Shown here: one piece after another, positions 38,970 to 47,084 of the stretch
How the letters are laid out: each line of letters begins with the position of its first letter
How positions within the stretch are numbered: the first letter of the stretch is position 1
NCBI GenBank assembly: GCA_015654925.1
Contig: JAATFX010000033.1
Span: 117,364 to 181,363, forward strand
Length of the DNA: 64,000 nt
Direction: 5' to 3'
DNA from: Enterobacterales bacterium
Lineage (GTDB): Bacteria > Pseudomonadota > Gammaproteobacteria > Enterobacterales > Enterobacteriaceae
The notes under the pieces: model-generated
What the model saw: only the letters and a program-made list of their open reading frames with translations
Databases searched by the model: none
What the model was told of the DNA's origin: nothing
Translations under genes and position numbers: made by a program

Positions 38970-40166
38970 ATGGAAGCCTGGAAGCTCAACATTTTTTCCG
39001 TCTGGTTAGGCTGTTTTTTTACCGGACTGGCCATGAGTCAGATTCTCCCTTTCTTACCTCTGTATGTGGAACAATTGGGTATTCATACCCATGAAGCGCT
39101 GAGTATCTGGTCGGGGCTGGTATTTAGCGCCACGTTTCTGGTCTCGGCGGTGGTGGCGCCGCTGTGGGGCAGTCTGGCGGATCGCAAAGGACGCAAGCTG
39201 ATGCTGCTGCGGGCGTCATTGGGCATGGCGGTGGTGATTGCCCTGCAGGGGTTTGTCAGCAACGTCTACCAATTATTCCTGCTGCGGGCCTTGATGGGGT
39301 TGACCTCGGGCTATATTCCCAACGCCATGGCGCTGGTGGCTTCCCAGGTCCCGCGCGAAAAAAGCGGCTGGGCGCTCGGCACCCTCTCCACCGGCCAGGT
39401 GGCCGGGGTGATTGTCGGCCCGCTGCTCGGCGGTTTTATGGCCGATCATCTCGGTTTGCGCATGGTGTTCCTGGTAACCTCCGCGCTGATGTTCGTCAGC
39501 TTTCTGGTGACCCTGTTCCTGATAAAGGAACGGGTGGTGAAAGTCAAAAAAGCCGATCGGTTGAATGGCCGGGCGATCTTCCATTCGCTGCCCTACCCTG
39601 GATTGATCTTCAGCCTATTTATCACCACCATGATGATCCAATTGACCAACAGCTCCATTAGCCCGATCCTGACCCTGTTCATCAAGGATATTTCGGGCGA
39701 TACCGGCAATCTGGCCTTTATCAGCGGGGTGATCGCCGCCGTACCGGGCGTGTCGGCGCTAATGGCCGCACCGCGCCTGGGCCAACTGGGCGATCGCATC
39801 GGCACTTCGCGCATCCTGATGACGGCCATGGTATGCAGCATCGTGCTGTTCTGTTTCATGGCCTGGGTGAAAACCCCGTTCCAACTGGGCGTGCTGCGCT
39901 TCTTATTAGGTTTTACCGACGGCGCGCTCATGCCCGCGGTACAAACGCTGTTGGTAAAATATTCCAACGATCGGGTAACCGGGCGGATCTTCGGTTATAA
40001 CCAATCGTTTATGTATATGGGTAACGTCGTCGGCCCGCTCATAGGTTCCAGCGTATCGGCGGTGCTGGGCTTTCGCTTTGTCTTTTTGTTTACGGCGGTG
40101 ATGGTGCTGATCAATACGGTGCAGCTCTGGTCTGGTTTCCGTAAACTACCGGCCAAATCCGGTTAA
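38970..40166 (+). CDS. mdtG: MdtG-like MFS drug exporter
   Basis: The 398-residue major facilitator has about 12 membrane spans. It is close to E. coli MdtG (408 residues) through motifs WLGCFFTG, LYVEQLGIHTHEAL, ADRKGRKLMLLR (MFS motif A) and VPREKSGWALGTLSTG (motif C region). E. coli MdtG affects fosfomycin and deoxycholate resistance. The frame is open from an ATG at 38844, but the 42 extra residues are AT-rich and unlike the family. I prefer the ATG at 38970 (MEAWKLNIFSVW), although neither start has a good ribosome-binding site. Confidence 0.85.
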   Translation: MEAWKLNIFSVWLGCFFTGLAMSQILPFLPLYVEQLGIHTHEALSIWSGLVFSATFLVSAVVAPLWGSLADRKGRKLMLLRASLGMAVVIALQGFVSNVYQLFLLRALMGLTSGYIPNAMALVASQVPREKSGWALGTLSTGQVAGVIVGPLLGGFMADHLGLRMVFLVTSALMFVSFLVTLFLIKERVVKVKKADRLNGRAIFHSLPYPGLIFSLFITTMMIQLTNSSISPILTLFIKDISGDTGNLAFISGVIAAVPGVSALMAAPRLGQLGDRIGTSRILMTAMVCSIVLFCFMAWVKTPFQLGVLRFLLGFTDGALMPAVQTLLVKYSNDRVTGRIFGYNQSFMYMGNVVGPLIGSSVSAVLGFRFVFLFTAVMVLINTVQLWSGFRKLPAKSG

Positions 40167-40255
40167 ATCCACGGATAACGACCGCCCATTTGTACCACCA
40201 TGATGCCTGCGCAAATCGCCACGAAAAATAAAAATACCAGTAATATCCGGGTCAT
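40163..40255 (-). CDS. Small single-span membrane peptide (30 residues)
   Basis: The peptide MTRILLVFLFFVAICAGIMV continues for ten residues to its stop. It has one hydrophobic span and a short polar tail. The start is a double ATG (40253-40258) preceded by AAGAGGAGAGGA, a very strong ribosome-binding site. The stop overlaps the mdtG stop by 4 bases on the opposite strand. I do not recognise the family; many enterobacterial small membrane proteins have this form and act as stress-response or transporter modulators. Confidence 0.6.
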   Translation of the reverse strand: MTRILLVFLFFVAICAGIMVVQMGGRYPWI

Positions 40256-40431
40256 CATTCCTCTCCTCTTGATGAATACTGCATTATGACCAAAGAGTTG
40301 GGCCGCTTGCGCGCCTGGCGCCTTGCCAACTGACTGTTGACCTGCGCGGGCATACATAGAAGTTCAACCCTGCCTGTTTTTTAACCAGCTTAGCCATTAA
40401 CTATAGACGCGTTGTTCGAACCTGGAAAACC

Positions 40432-40456
40432 ACCGCCGAAAATAGGCGGTTTTTTG
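40432..40456. terminator. Terminator-like hairpin after mdtG and the small peptide gene
   Basis: ACCGCC-N9-GGCGGT followed by TTTTT on the plus strand, about 265 bp past mdtG. Confidence 0.6.
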
Positions 40457-40474
40457 AGCGCGCACGCACGTTAA

Positions 40475-40498
40475 AAGACCGGCGTAGCCGCCGGTCTT
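40475..40498 (-). terminator. Terminator of the nitroreductase gene
   Basis: AAGACCGGCG-N4-CGCCGGTCTT is followed on the minus strand by TTAACG, 27 bp past the nitroreductase stop. Confidence 0.8.
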
Positions 40499-40524
40499 AG
40501 CGAATTAATCTCTGTTTTGATTCC

Positions 40525-41124
40525 TTATTTGAGAATGCGAAAACGCTCTTCATCGGAGATAAATGTTTTTTCGCCCGCCGGCTGTTCAATGGAGCCAAAC
40601 GGCATTTGCGCGCGCAGCTTCCAGCTACCGGGTAGCTGCCAGGTGCTTCTGACTTCATCGTCGATTAACGGATTGTAATGCTGCAAAGAGGCGCCAATAC
40701 GTTCCTGCGCCAAGGTCGACCAAACGGCAAACTGGGCGATACCGGTGGAATGCTCCGACCAAATGGGAAAATTATCGGCATAGGCGACAAATTGCTTTTG
40801 CAAAACATCAATAACTTTGGTGTCTTCAAAAAACAGCACCGTGCCGAAGCCGGCGGCAAAGGAGGCCAGCTTGTTTTCAGTGGCGGCAAAGGACTCGGCG
40901 GGAACAATCTTCCTCAGCGTCTCTTTGACGATATTCCATAATTTTTCATGCTGCTGGCCAAACAGCACTACAACGCGAGAACTTTGGGAATTAAAAGACG
41001 AAGGGCTGTGCTTCACGGCTTCCTTCACCAGAGTGGCAATCTGATCTTCGGACAGCGTAATATTTTTACCGATGGCATAAATCGACCGGCGGGCCTTGAT
41101 GACGTCCAGAAAAGCGTTGCTCAT
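40525..41124 (-). CDS. Nitroreductase-family FMN oxidoreductase
   Basis: The 199-residue protein has the nitroreductase fold: FLDVIKARRSIYAIGKN at the start with the FMN-phosphate arginines, HSPSSFNSQSSRVVVLFG, and the C-terminal MPFGSIEQPAGEKTF. It resembles the short HBN1/YdgI-type branch that lacks part of the usual insert. The likely role is NAD(P)H-dependent reduction of quinones or nitro compounds; the physiological substrate is not known. It stands alone, with its own terminator. Confidence 0.88.
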   Translation of the reverse strand: MSNAFLDVIKARRSIYAIGKNITLSEDQIATLVKEAVKHSPSSFNSQSSRVVVLFGQQHEKLWNIVKETLRKIVPAESFAATENKLASFAAGFGTVLFFEDTKVIDVLQKQFVAYADNFPIWSEHSTGIAQFAVWSTLAQERIGASLQHYNPLIDDEVRSTWQLPGSWKLRAQMPFGSIEQPAGEKTFISDEERFRILK

Positions 41125-41356
41125 GGGACTACTCCTGTTAGAAAGGGATTAACAAAACGGTGCAAACCATGCCGAATTGTTCACCGGTTAGCTTATGCCT
41201 TGATCGGGGGCACTGTAAATCACTCGCATCATCCCCATGATTAACTATGCTGATATAACTTATTGCTAATATTTATAATAATCGGCGCCCGGCACGGCAC
41301 GAGGTCCGGGCGCACACTCGGTCACAGCGTCATTTAGGCGAACAGGAGTCATTAAC

Positions 41357-41875
41357 ATGACAATAGAAACCCTGAATCTGCAGGAGCCGGTGGGGGGCGT
41401 ACCGAACAACCCGCTGCCCGTAGTGATTTATCGCAACGTTATTCCGGCTGAAACCACCGATCCGGCGGATTGGCTGGAACAACATTTTGCCGCTAACGAC
41501 TGGCCGGCCCAATGGCGGTATATCATCTATGACTTCACTCATTTCCACTCCAATTGCCATGAACTTCTTGGCGTCTACGCCGGCCAATCCCGGGTACAAC
41601 TGGGCGGCGAAACCGGGCCGATCGTGGAATTAACCAAAGGCGACGTGGTGCTGGTGCCGGCCGGCGTCGGGCACAAAGCGCTGGAATCCAGCAAAGATTT
41701 CATGGTTGTCGGCGCTTACCCCCAGGGAATGAGCGCCGATTTATGCCGAGACAATCCCGCCAAACTGGCGTCGCTGCAGCGGCATATCGGCCAGGTGCCC
41801 ATGCCGTCCACCGACCCGATAACCGGCGGGCACGGCGGCATCACCACGCTTTGGCACAATCCCGAGCAAGCCTGA
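41357..41875 (+). CDS. Cupin-domain protein (YjlB-like)
   Basis: The 172-residue protein has a single cupin barrel: FHSNCHELLGVYAGQSRVQLGG carries part of the metal-binding motif and GDVVLVPAGVGHKAL the second. In this family one or two of the canonical histidines are replaced. The ATG has CAGGAG about 8 bases upstream. It lies 46 bp before a VOC-family gene on the same strand, so the two may be co-transcribed. The function is unknown. Confidence 0.82.
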   Translation: MTIETLNLQEPVGGVPNNPLPVVIYRNVIPAETTDPADWLEQHFAANDWPAQWRYIIYDFTHFHSNCHELLGVYAGQSRVQLGGETGPIVELTKGDVVLVPAGVGHKALESSKDFMVVGAYPQGMSADLCRDNPAKLASLQRHIGQVPMPSTDPITGGHGGITTLWHNPEQA

Positions 41876-41921
41876 ACCACCATCGTCAATGCCCTATGGG
41901 GTCACTCCGCAGGAGGATATT

Positions 41922-42317
41922 ATGTCCCGAGTACAGGCAGTAGATCATTTAGTTGTCAGCGTCAGCGATTTCGCCGCCTCAAAACAATTTTACAGCGGCC
42001 TATTTGCATTTCTTGGCTTTGAGGTGATGGATGAAATGAGCGGCGCGATGGGCTGGAGCAACGGCAATACGCGCTTTTGGATTTACCAGGCCGACGAGCA
42101 GGGAAAAAAACAGGCATATCGCAAGGGCGAAGTAGGGTTTCACCATTATGCCTGGTCCTTGAACAGCCGGCAGGATGTTGATGAGCTGCAAGTATGGCTG
42201 GAAGAAAACGAGGTCCGGATAGTCGACCCCGCCGGCGAATACTATGAGGATTATTACGCGGTGTTTTTCCTTGATCCCGACGGCATGAAGCTTGAGGGCA
42301 TGCACTACGGTAAATAA
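41922..42317 (+). CDS. VOC (glyoxalase/bleomycin resistance) superfamily protein
   Basis: The 131-residue protein has two beta-alpha-beta-beta-beta modules. The first begins VDHLVVSVSDFAASKQFYSG and the second ends with DPDGMKLEGMHYG, where the last Glu is a typical metal ligand. I chose the ATG at 41922 because CAGGAGGAT lies 5 bases upstream. A lactoylglutathione lyase-like or dioxygenase-like role is possible, but the substrate is unknown. Confidence 0.85.
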   Translation: MSRVQAVDHLVVSVSDFAASKQFYSGLFAFLGFEVMDEMSGAMGWSNGNTRFWIYQADEQGKKQAYRKGEVGFHHYAWSLNSRQDVDELQVWLEENEVRIVDPAGEYYEDYYAVFFLDPDGMKLEGMHYGK

Positions 42318-42339
42318 TCCGCCAGCGGCAAGTACGGCG

Positions 42340-42738
42340 CTAGATATAATTGCTCAGGTGGTCATCACGAACGGCGGGCTCGCCGCTCCCCAGCGCCGGG
42401 GCAGCGTGCCGTGCCTCCCGCTGATGTCCTTTATTATGCACCGCGGGCAGGTCGGGCTTATTTCCCTGGCGGGGCCTTACCCGGAAAATCCTGATAGAAG
42501 GCTCTAAATAATTGGGAAAGCCGGTAAACGCGGTAAGCTTAATATAGGCCACCGGCTCGTTGCTATATATTGGCTGATTCACCGGGATTTTGTCCGGGCC
42601 AAGCAGGCGTGGCGCCACGTTATTGACTCCCGACACTCGGTCCAAGGAAGGCTCCCTGATAAAATTATGCTTCGACTCGTCCCGCGAATAATCCCTGCAT
42701 GGAAAACAAATTTGAAAACAGCATAATTCCCCCGACAT
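42340..42738 (-). CDS. Uncertain hypothetical protein of 132 residues
   Basis: The frame is open without a family match. It is rich in Pro, Asn and Arg, with a Cys-rich start (CCFQICFPC). It begins at a double ATG (42736-42741) preceded by AAGAGGTGG, a strong ribosome-binding site, and the upstream 200 bp are very AT-rich like a promoter. Codon use is not clearly coding. It could be a short foreign gene or a remnant. Confidence 0.35.
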   Translation of the reverse strand: MSGELCCFQICFPCRDYSRDESKHNFIREPSLDRVSGVNNVAPRLLGPDKIPVNQPIYSNEPVAYIKLTAFTGFPNYLEPSIRIFRVRPRQGNKPDLPAVHNKGHQREARHAAPALGSGEPAVRDDHLSNYI

Positions 42739-42791
42739 CATTCCACCTCTTGGTTTGCCATAAAATATTACCTCGCGCCAATTTACGCCTC

Positions 42792-42815
42792 ATGTTATTA
42801 ATATATTAATAACAT
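42792..42815. promoter_or_regulatory. 24-bp perfect AT palindrome
   Basis: The sequence from ATGTTATTAATA to its exact complement forms an uninterrupted 24-bp palindrome of A, T and two outer G/C pairs. It lies 54 bp upstream of the small hypothetical gene, inside the AT-rich stretch 42770-42960. It could be an operator for a homodimeric regulator or an H-NS target region. Confidence 0.5.
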
Positions 42816-43166
42816 ATATAATGATATTTAATTCGCTTCAAAAAATTTTTAAAAAAATATAAAGCGCCAAATACATATTTATAAATAAATGGCCAAAACT
42901 TAACGATACGTTTTTCCTATTAACATAAACATAACGTAAAGATCATCTTTTCCCTAACTCTTTCCTGGAATCCGGGGTTAAAAAGTTTATTACCTATGTC
43001 GTTAATCATTCGATAGGCTATTAAAGATACTTATGCGGAGGTTATTTATTGACGTCTCATGTTCGCCCGCGCTAATACGCGGCTGCAATTGGTTAAAATT
43101 TAAACCACCAACGTCCGGCGAGTGGACCATACTTGGAGAGAGCCAACCTAAACGGAGGACATCTTG

Positions 43167-43523
43167 ATGAAAGAGATAGGCGCAAACGGTCAGGTAGACT
43201 ATGTAGAGTTTAACGTCAGTGATATCGAGCGGACCAAAAAATTCTATGGTTCGGTGTTTAACTGGGCATTTACCGATTACGGCCCGACCTATACGGAATT
43301 TTTCGACGGCCGCATCAACGGCGGTTTTACCTCCACCGAAGCCGTAACGTCCCCCGGCGGGCCGCTGGTGATATTTTACGCCAGCGACCTGCCGGGCACG
43401 CAGAAAAAGCTGGAAGCCGCCGGCGCGGAAATCGTCAAGCCCATATTCGCCTTCCCGGGCGGGCAGCGCCTGCATTTTAAAGATCCGGACGGTTATATTT
43501 TGGGAGTATGGACCGAAGATTGA
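43167..43523 (+). CDS. VOC-family protein
   Basis: The 118-residue protein shows VDYVEFNVSDIERTKKFYGSVF and ends RLHFKDPDGYILGVW, the usual VOC halves. This group of small VOC proteins (YetH/PhnB-like neighbours) has no firm function. The ATG at 43167 stands 8 bases after GGAGGA; a TTG one codon upstream is also possible. The gene is separated from its neighbours on both sides, so it is probably a single unit. Confidence 0.85.
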   Translation: MKEIGANGQVDYVEFNVSDIERTKKFYGSVFNWAFTDYGPTYTEFFDGRINGGFTSTEAVTSPGGPLVIFYASDLPGTQKKLEAAGAEIVKPIFAFPGGQRLHFKDPDGYILGVWTED

Positions 43524-43705
43524 TTCCCCCATCCCGGCACGGCGGAAAAGGGATTGCCCCGCCGTGTCACGCCCGCTCCGCGGACTCGGCCAAAAGCAGT
43601 TTTGGCAACCGGTCCCGAAACAGCCATATCATGTCCGGTTATGTCCTGTCTATTATCCCACCCCTTTGACACTATAGCGCCATCGCAATCACCAGGAGTC
43701 CTGAA

Positions 43706-44266
43706 ATGGCACATAGCGCATTATTGATCATTGACGTCCAGCTATCCTTCCTGCATCGTCCCTTTTGGTCGGAAAACGATATTCCGGCCTTTCAACAAGC
43801 ATTATCATCCCTGATTGAGGGATGCCGCCGGCATGATGTGGCGCTGGTGGATATTTTACATAACAGCGGCGACGGACCATTCAGCCTTGCGTCGGGACTG
43901 GTGAAGCGCATGCCGTTCCTGACCCATACGGCGGACGTGACATTGATTAAACATGTTCATAATGCCTTGACCGATTCCGGGCTGCATCAATGGCTCCAGG
44001 AGCAGGAGATCGGGCATTTAATTATCGCCGGAATGCGTACCGAGCAGTGCTGTGAAACCACCGCCAGGGTCGCCTCGGATCTGGGCTATCGGGTGACGTT
44101 CGTAACCGAAGCGACGCTGACCTTTCCCATGACCCATGACGGCCGGACGCTGAGCGCAGCGGAGTTGAAACATCACACCGAAACGGTACTGGTCGATCGT
44201 TTTGCCGATATTCGCACCGCGGCCGAGTGCCTGGCCGAACTGGCGGACAGAGCCAAAGCATCGTAA
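43706..44266 (+). CDS. Isochorismatase-like cysteine hydrolase
   Basis: The 186-residue hydrolase has the triad Asp10 (LLIIDVQLSF), Lys82 (LIKHVHNAL) and Cys115 (GMRTEQCCETTAR). Members hydrolyse nicotinamide, ureidoacrylate, N-carbamoyl or isochorismate substrates; the residues here do not choose among them. The GlxA-type regulator gene follows 38 bp downstream on the same strand and probably controls it. The ATG follows CAGGAG. Confidence 0.88.
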   Translation: MAHSALLIIDVQLSFLHRPFWSENDIPAFQQALSSLIEGCRRHDVALVDILHNSGDGPFSLASGLVKRMPFLTHTADVTLIKHVHNALTDSGLHQWLQEQEIGHLIIAGMRTEQCCETTARVASDLGYRVTFVTEATLTFPMTHDGRTLSAAELKHHTETVLVDRFADIRTAAECLAELADRAKAS

Positions 44267-44304
44267 AACGGCGCCGGGCCCGGCAGCCGGCAGGAGTAAC
44301 CGCA

Positions 44305-45219
44305 ATGCGTGACGTATATTTTTTGGTATTACCCGGCGTGATGTCGCTGGACCTGACCGGCCCGGCGGAAGTGCTGACCCTGGCGGGCGCTTTCCGGCTG
44401 CACTACTGTGGCCCGCAGGAAGAAATCCCCACGTCCACCGGCATGACCATCAGCCGTATCGCGCCATTGCCTGGGGATTTGCCGCCGCAAAGCATTGTGG
44501 TGATCCCCGGAGTGACGGATTCCCGCCACCAGTTGGACAGTGCGCCGGCGCTGGCGGCGCAGCAATGGCTGCAGGCGCATCGCGACGCCTTCCACAACCA
44601 ACTATGGACGCTGGTATGCGTTTGCTCCGGTTCGCTGCTTGCCGGACGGGCCGGGTTATTGGACGGCTACCGCTGCACTTCGCACCATAATATCCTGGCG
44701 CGCCTGCGCGAACAGGCACCCGGCGCGCTGGTGAAAGACAACCGTATTTTTGTGGAAGATCGCGGGATATTCACCAGCGCCGGCATTACCGCCGGCATCG
44801 ATTTGGCCCTTTATCTGGTGGGCCAGTTTGTTGGCCCTCAGCAAGCCATGGAAGTCGCCCGGGAGATGGTGGTCTATTTTCGGCGCGGGGGCGACGATGC
44901 GCAACTTTCGCCCTGGCTGCGCCATCGCAACCATCTGCATCCGGCGGTGCACCGGGCGCAGGATATACTGGCCAAGGAGCCAGAGGCCGAGTGGCAACTG
45001 GATCAACTGGCCAGCCAGGTGTTTATGAGCAGCCGCCATCTTACCCGCCTGTTCCGGGAACATCTGGGACTTAGCGTTCGGGAGTATCACGAACAGCTGC
45101 GCCTGGCGGTAGCGCAACAGCGTTTACAGCAGGGCCTGGGCATCGAAAAATCGGCCCTGGCCGCCGGTTTTTCGTCCAGCCGCCAACTGCGGCGGGCGCA
45201 GCAGCGCTGGCAGGCATAA
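44305..45219 (+). CDS. GlxA-type regulator (DJ-1/PfpI domain plus AraC HTH)
   Basis: The 304-residue regulator has an N-terminal DJ-1/PfpI-like domain with the nucleophile-elbow cysteine in VCVCSGSLLAG, and a C-terminal AraC double HTH (VFMSSRHLTRLFREHLG, then EKSALAAGFSSSRQLRRAQQ). I chose the ATG at 44305 because CAGGAG lies 8 bases upstream; the open frame reaches into the hydrolase gene. Such regulators often sit beside the small hydrolase they control. Confidence 0.9.
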   Translation: MRDVYFLVLPGVMSLDLTGPAEVLTLAGAFRLHYCGPQEEIPTSTGMTISRIAPLPGDLPPQSIVVIPGVTDSRHQLDSAPALAAQQWLQAHRDAFHNQLWTLVCVCSGSLLAGRAGLLDGYRCTSHHNILARLREQAPGALVKDNRIFVEDRGIFTSAGITAGIDLALYLVGQFVGPQQAMEVAREMVVYFRRGGDDAQLSPWLRHRNHLHPAVHRAQDILAKEPEAEWQLDQLASQVFMSSRHLTRLFREHLGLSVREYHEQLRLAVAQQRLQQGLGIEKSALAAGFSSSRQLRRAQQRWQA

Positions 45220-45239
45220 TTGCGCGGAAATAACCAAAA

Positions 45240-46250
45240 TCAGCTCACCCACCGGCGGATATCCAGCTTGCTTAAGCCCACCGCCAGCAGCAGGCTTAAT
45301 GCCAGGGTGACGATAAATACATATACAATATCCAACGGCGGATATGCTTTAACATCCAGCCCATGGGTACGCATATAATGAATAATAAACGCATGAAAGC
45401 CATAAATCGCCAGCGAATAACGGGATATCAGGCGCAACAGCGGGTATGAACGATGGCAGCACCTTTGCTTAAATAAAATAAAGAGCGCTACCGCGCCGAC
45501 GAATACCAGCGGGCCGCAATACAGATAATAGGTGTCGGCAAAATCGCCGTTGATAATCAGCTGTTTTTTGGTACCGACCGCCACTAACGCCGCGGTAATA
45601 ACAAATACCGCCGCCGCCAGGAAGGGAATCATTTTGCCTGGTAAATCCAACATGCCGATGGCGCGCCCTAAAATGGCATATAAGATGTAATAAAAGGTGT
45701 CGCCGCCGATAAACAGGTTAACCGGTAAAAGCGTCATTCTCCCCAGATGCAATGGGACGGTATTAGGGTTGGCCACCACCGCCAGCAGCAGGATGGCGGT
45801 GGTGATGTAACCGGCGGAAACCGGTTTTACCTGCACCAGGGGGGACAGGAGATAGATAACGATAACCGCGTAGAAAAACCACAGATGATAAAAAATCGGT
45901 TTCTGCAACATCCCTTCCAGCGCCAGCTTGACGTTAATCGGCGTAAACAGGGCCATATATAACAGCCCGACCAAGCTATAAAACAGCAGGCACAGTCCCA
46001 CGCGCAGAAAATTTTTTTTACCGGCCGGCCTTTCGCCAAAAAACAAAAATCCCGAAATCATAAAAAAAAGCGGAACCGCAACGCGGGACGCGGAATTAAG
46101 TACATTGGCCAATAGCCAATTATACTCGCCGATCTCCATGCCATGGGTAACATAAAAAGTCGTGGTATGGATCATTATCACCATCATGCAGGCCAGGGCG
46201 CGCAGATTATCTATCCAAAAAATTCTTTTATTGCCGTCCACCACCGTCAT
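45240..46250 (-). CDS. wecH: WecH (YiaH), O-acetyltransferase of enterobacterial common antigen
   Basis: The 336-residue membrane acyltransferase (acyltransferase 3 family) has ten or so spans. It shares NLRALACMMVIMIHTTTFYVTH with the active-site His, LNSASRVAVPLFFMISGFLFFGER and GDTFYYILYAILGRAIGMLD with E. coli WecH (331 residues), which acetylates GlcNAc in enterobacterial common antigen. The ATG at 46250 (MTVVDGNKRIFWIDNLR) follows GGGGATAGG; a TTG 8 codons upstream is less likely. In E. coli wecH also lies near glyQS; here about 13 kb separates them. Confidence 0.9.
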   Translation of the reverse strand: MTVVDGNKRIFWIDNLRALACMMVIMIHTTTFYVTHGMEIGEYNWLLANVLNSASRVAVPLFFMISGFLFFGERPAGKKNFLRVGLCLLFYSLVGLLYMALFTPINVKLALEGMLQKPIFYHLWFFYAVIVIYLLSPLVQVKPVSAGYITTAILLLAVVANPNTVPLHLGRMTLLPVNLFIGGDTFYYILYAILGRAIGMLDLPGKMIPFLAAAVFVITAALVAVGTKKQLIINGDFADTYYLYCGPLVFVGAVALFILFKQRCCHRSYPLLRLISRYSLAIYGFHAFIIHYMRTHGLDVKAYPPLDIVYVFIVTLALSLLLAVGLSKLDIRRWVS

Positions 46251-46407
46251 CCCTATCCCCGCGAGCCAATCCAACGCTTGATCTTCAATAAATTAAAAAT
46301 AGGCTATAGATGCGTAAAGCGGGATGCAAAGTTAAAATGAATTATCAGAATGTGCCGATCGCCGGCCTGGGGGTTGCGCATACCTTAAAATGCTTGCAAA
46401 ACAGCCC

Positions 46408-46428
46408 GCCAATATTGAAAATATTGGC
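46408..46428. promoter_or_regulatory. Perfect 9-3-9 inverted repeat
   Basis: GCCAATATT-GAA-AATATTGGC lies in the 268-bp gap between wecH and the uxaB remnant. It may be an operator or the end of a lost transcription unit. A stretch of T-rich DNA follows on the plus strand. Confidence 0.45.
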
Positions 46429-46518
46429 AGTATTTATCTTTATCTTTCATCTGGTTAAAATATGAAAGCCACCTTATCTCCTTCCACCCGACTGGGTCGG
46501 AAGGCGTTGTTGTTTCCG

Positions 46519-46990
46519 TTATGCCTGGTGCTGTTTGAATTCACCGTTTATATCGGCGAGGGGGATCTCCCGCGCGTCCACTTGCCGCCAGAGCGCGGCA
46601 AACTGCGCCAGAGCATGCTCGTCATCCTGCAAAGGATAACCGCCGCCGTCGCGTTTACCGCGGTCAAAAGCCAACAGCGCGGCCGCTTCTGCGGCGGGAT
46701 AACCGGTCATGATCCTATCCACCAGCGTAGAGCAAAACAGGTTGTCGCGCCCCACCCAGCGGCAAAAATCCCCGGGCAAGGCCCAAAGCGCGGCGTAACG
46801 CAGTACCAGCGCTTTTAACGCCTCGCCGTTATAATCAATCAGCTCGCAGGGCAATATGCCGCCGCGCCGTCAAAATGGCGGTAACGCTCATACAGCAGGC
46901 GGGTCAGCTTGGCGGGGAAACCGGCTGGCGGTCTGTCGTCAAAGCGGTCGTCTGCGACAAAGGCGATTCCCGCCGGTTAAGGGATTTCAT
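46519..46990 (-). pseudogene. uxaB: uxaB (tagaturonate reductase) pseudogene, multiply deleted and frameshifted
   Basis: The remnant starts with an intact ATG at 46990 behind TTAAGGACTGTGAT and reads MKSLNRRE, the E. coli UxaB start being MKTLNRRD. It then jumps in another frame to [20 protein letters not shown] (UxaB about 150). A frameshift leads to [19 protein letters not shown] and [14 protein letters not shown] (about 170-230). A further deletion of some 165 residues joins it to [20 protein letters not shown] (about 395-420), and the frame stops after HQA. At least two internal deletions and one frameshift are therefore visible. UxaB would convert D-tagaturonate, the product of the neighbouring LgoD, to D-altronate. 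Confidence 0.92.
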
Positions 46991-47084
46991 ATCACAGTCC
47001 TTAATTTTGGCCAAACGGCGCCGTAGGTTATCCACTGCGATAACGATTAGCGGTGCGTTTGAGATAGTGAGTCGCTAGGTTTAT

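Noticed and set aside
43002..43532. Minus-strand open frame of 176 codons
   Set aside because: It is antisense to the VOC-family gene 43167-43523, which has a clear domain and ribosome-binding site.
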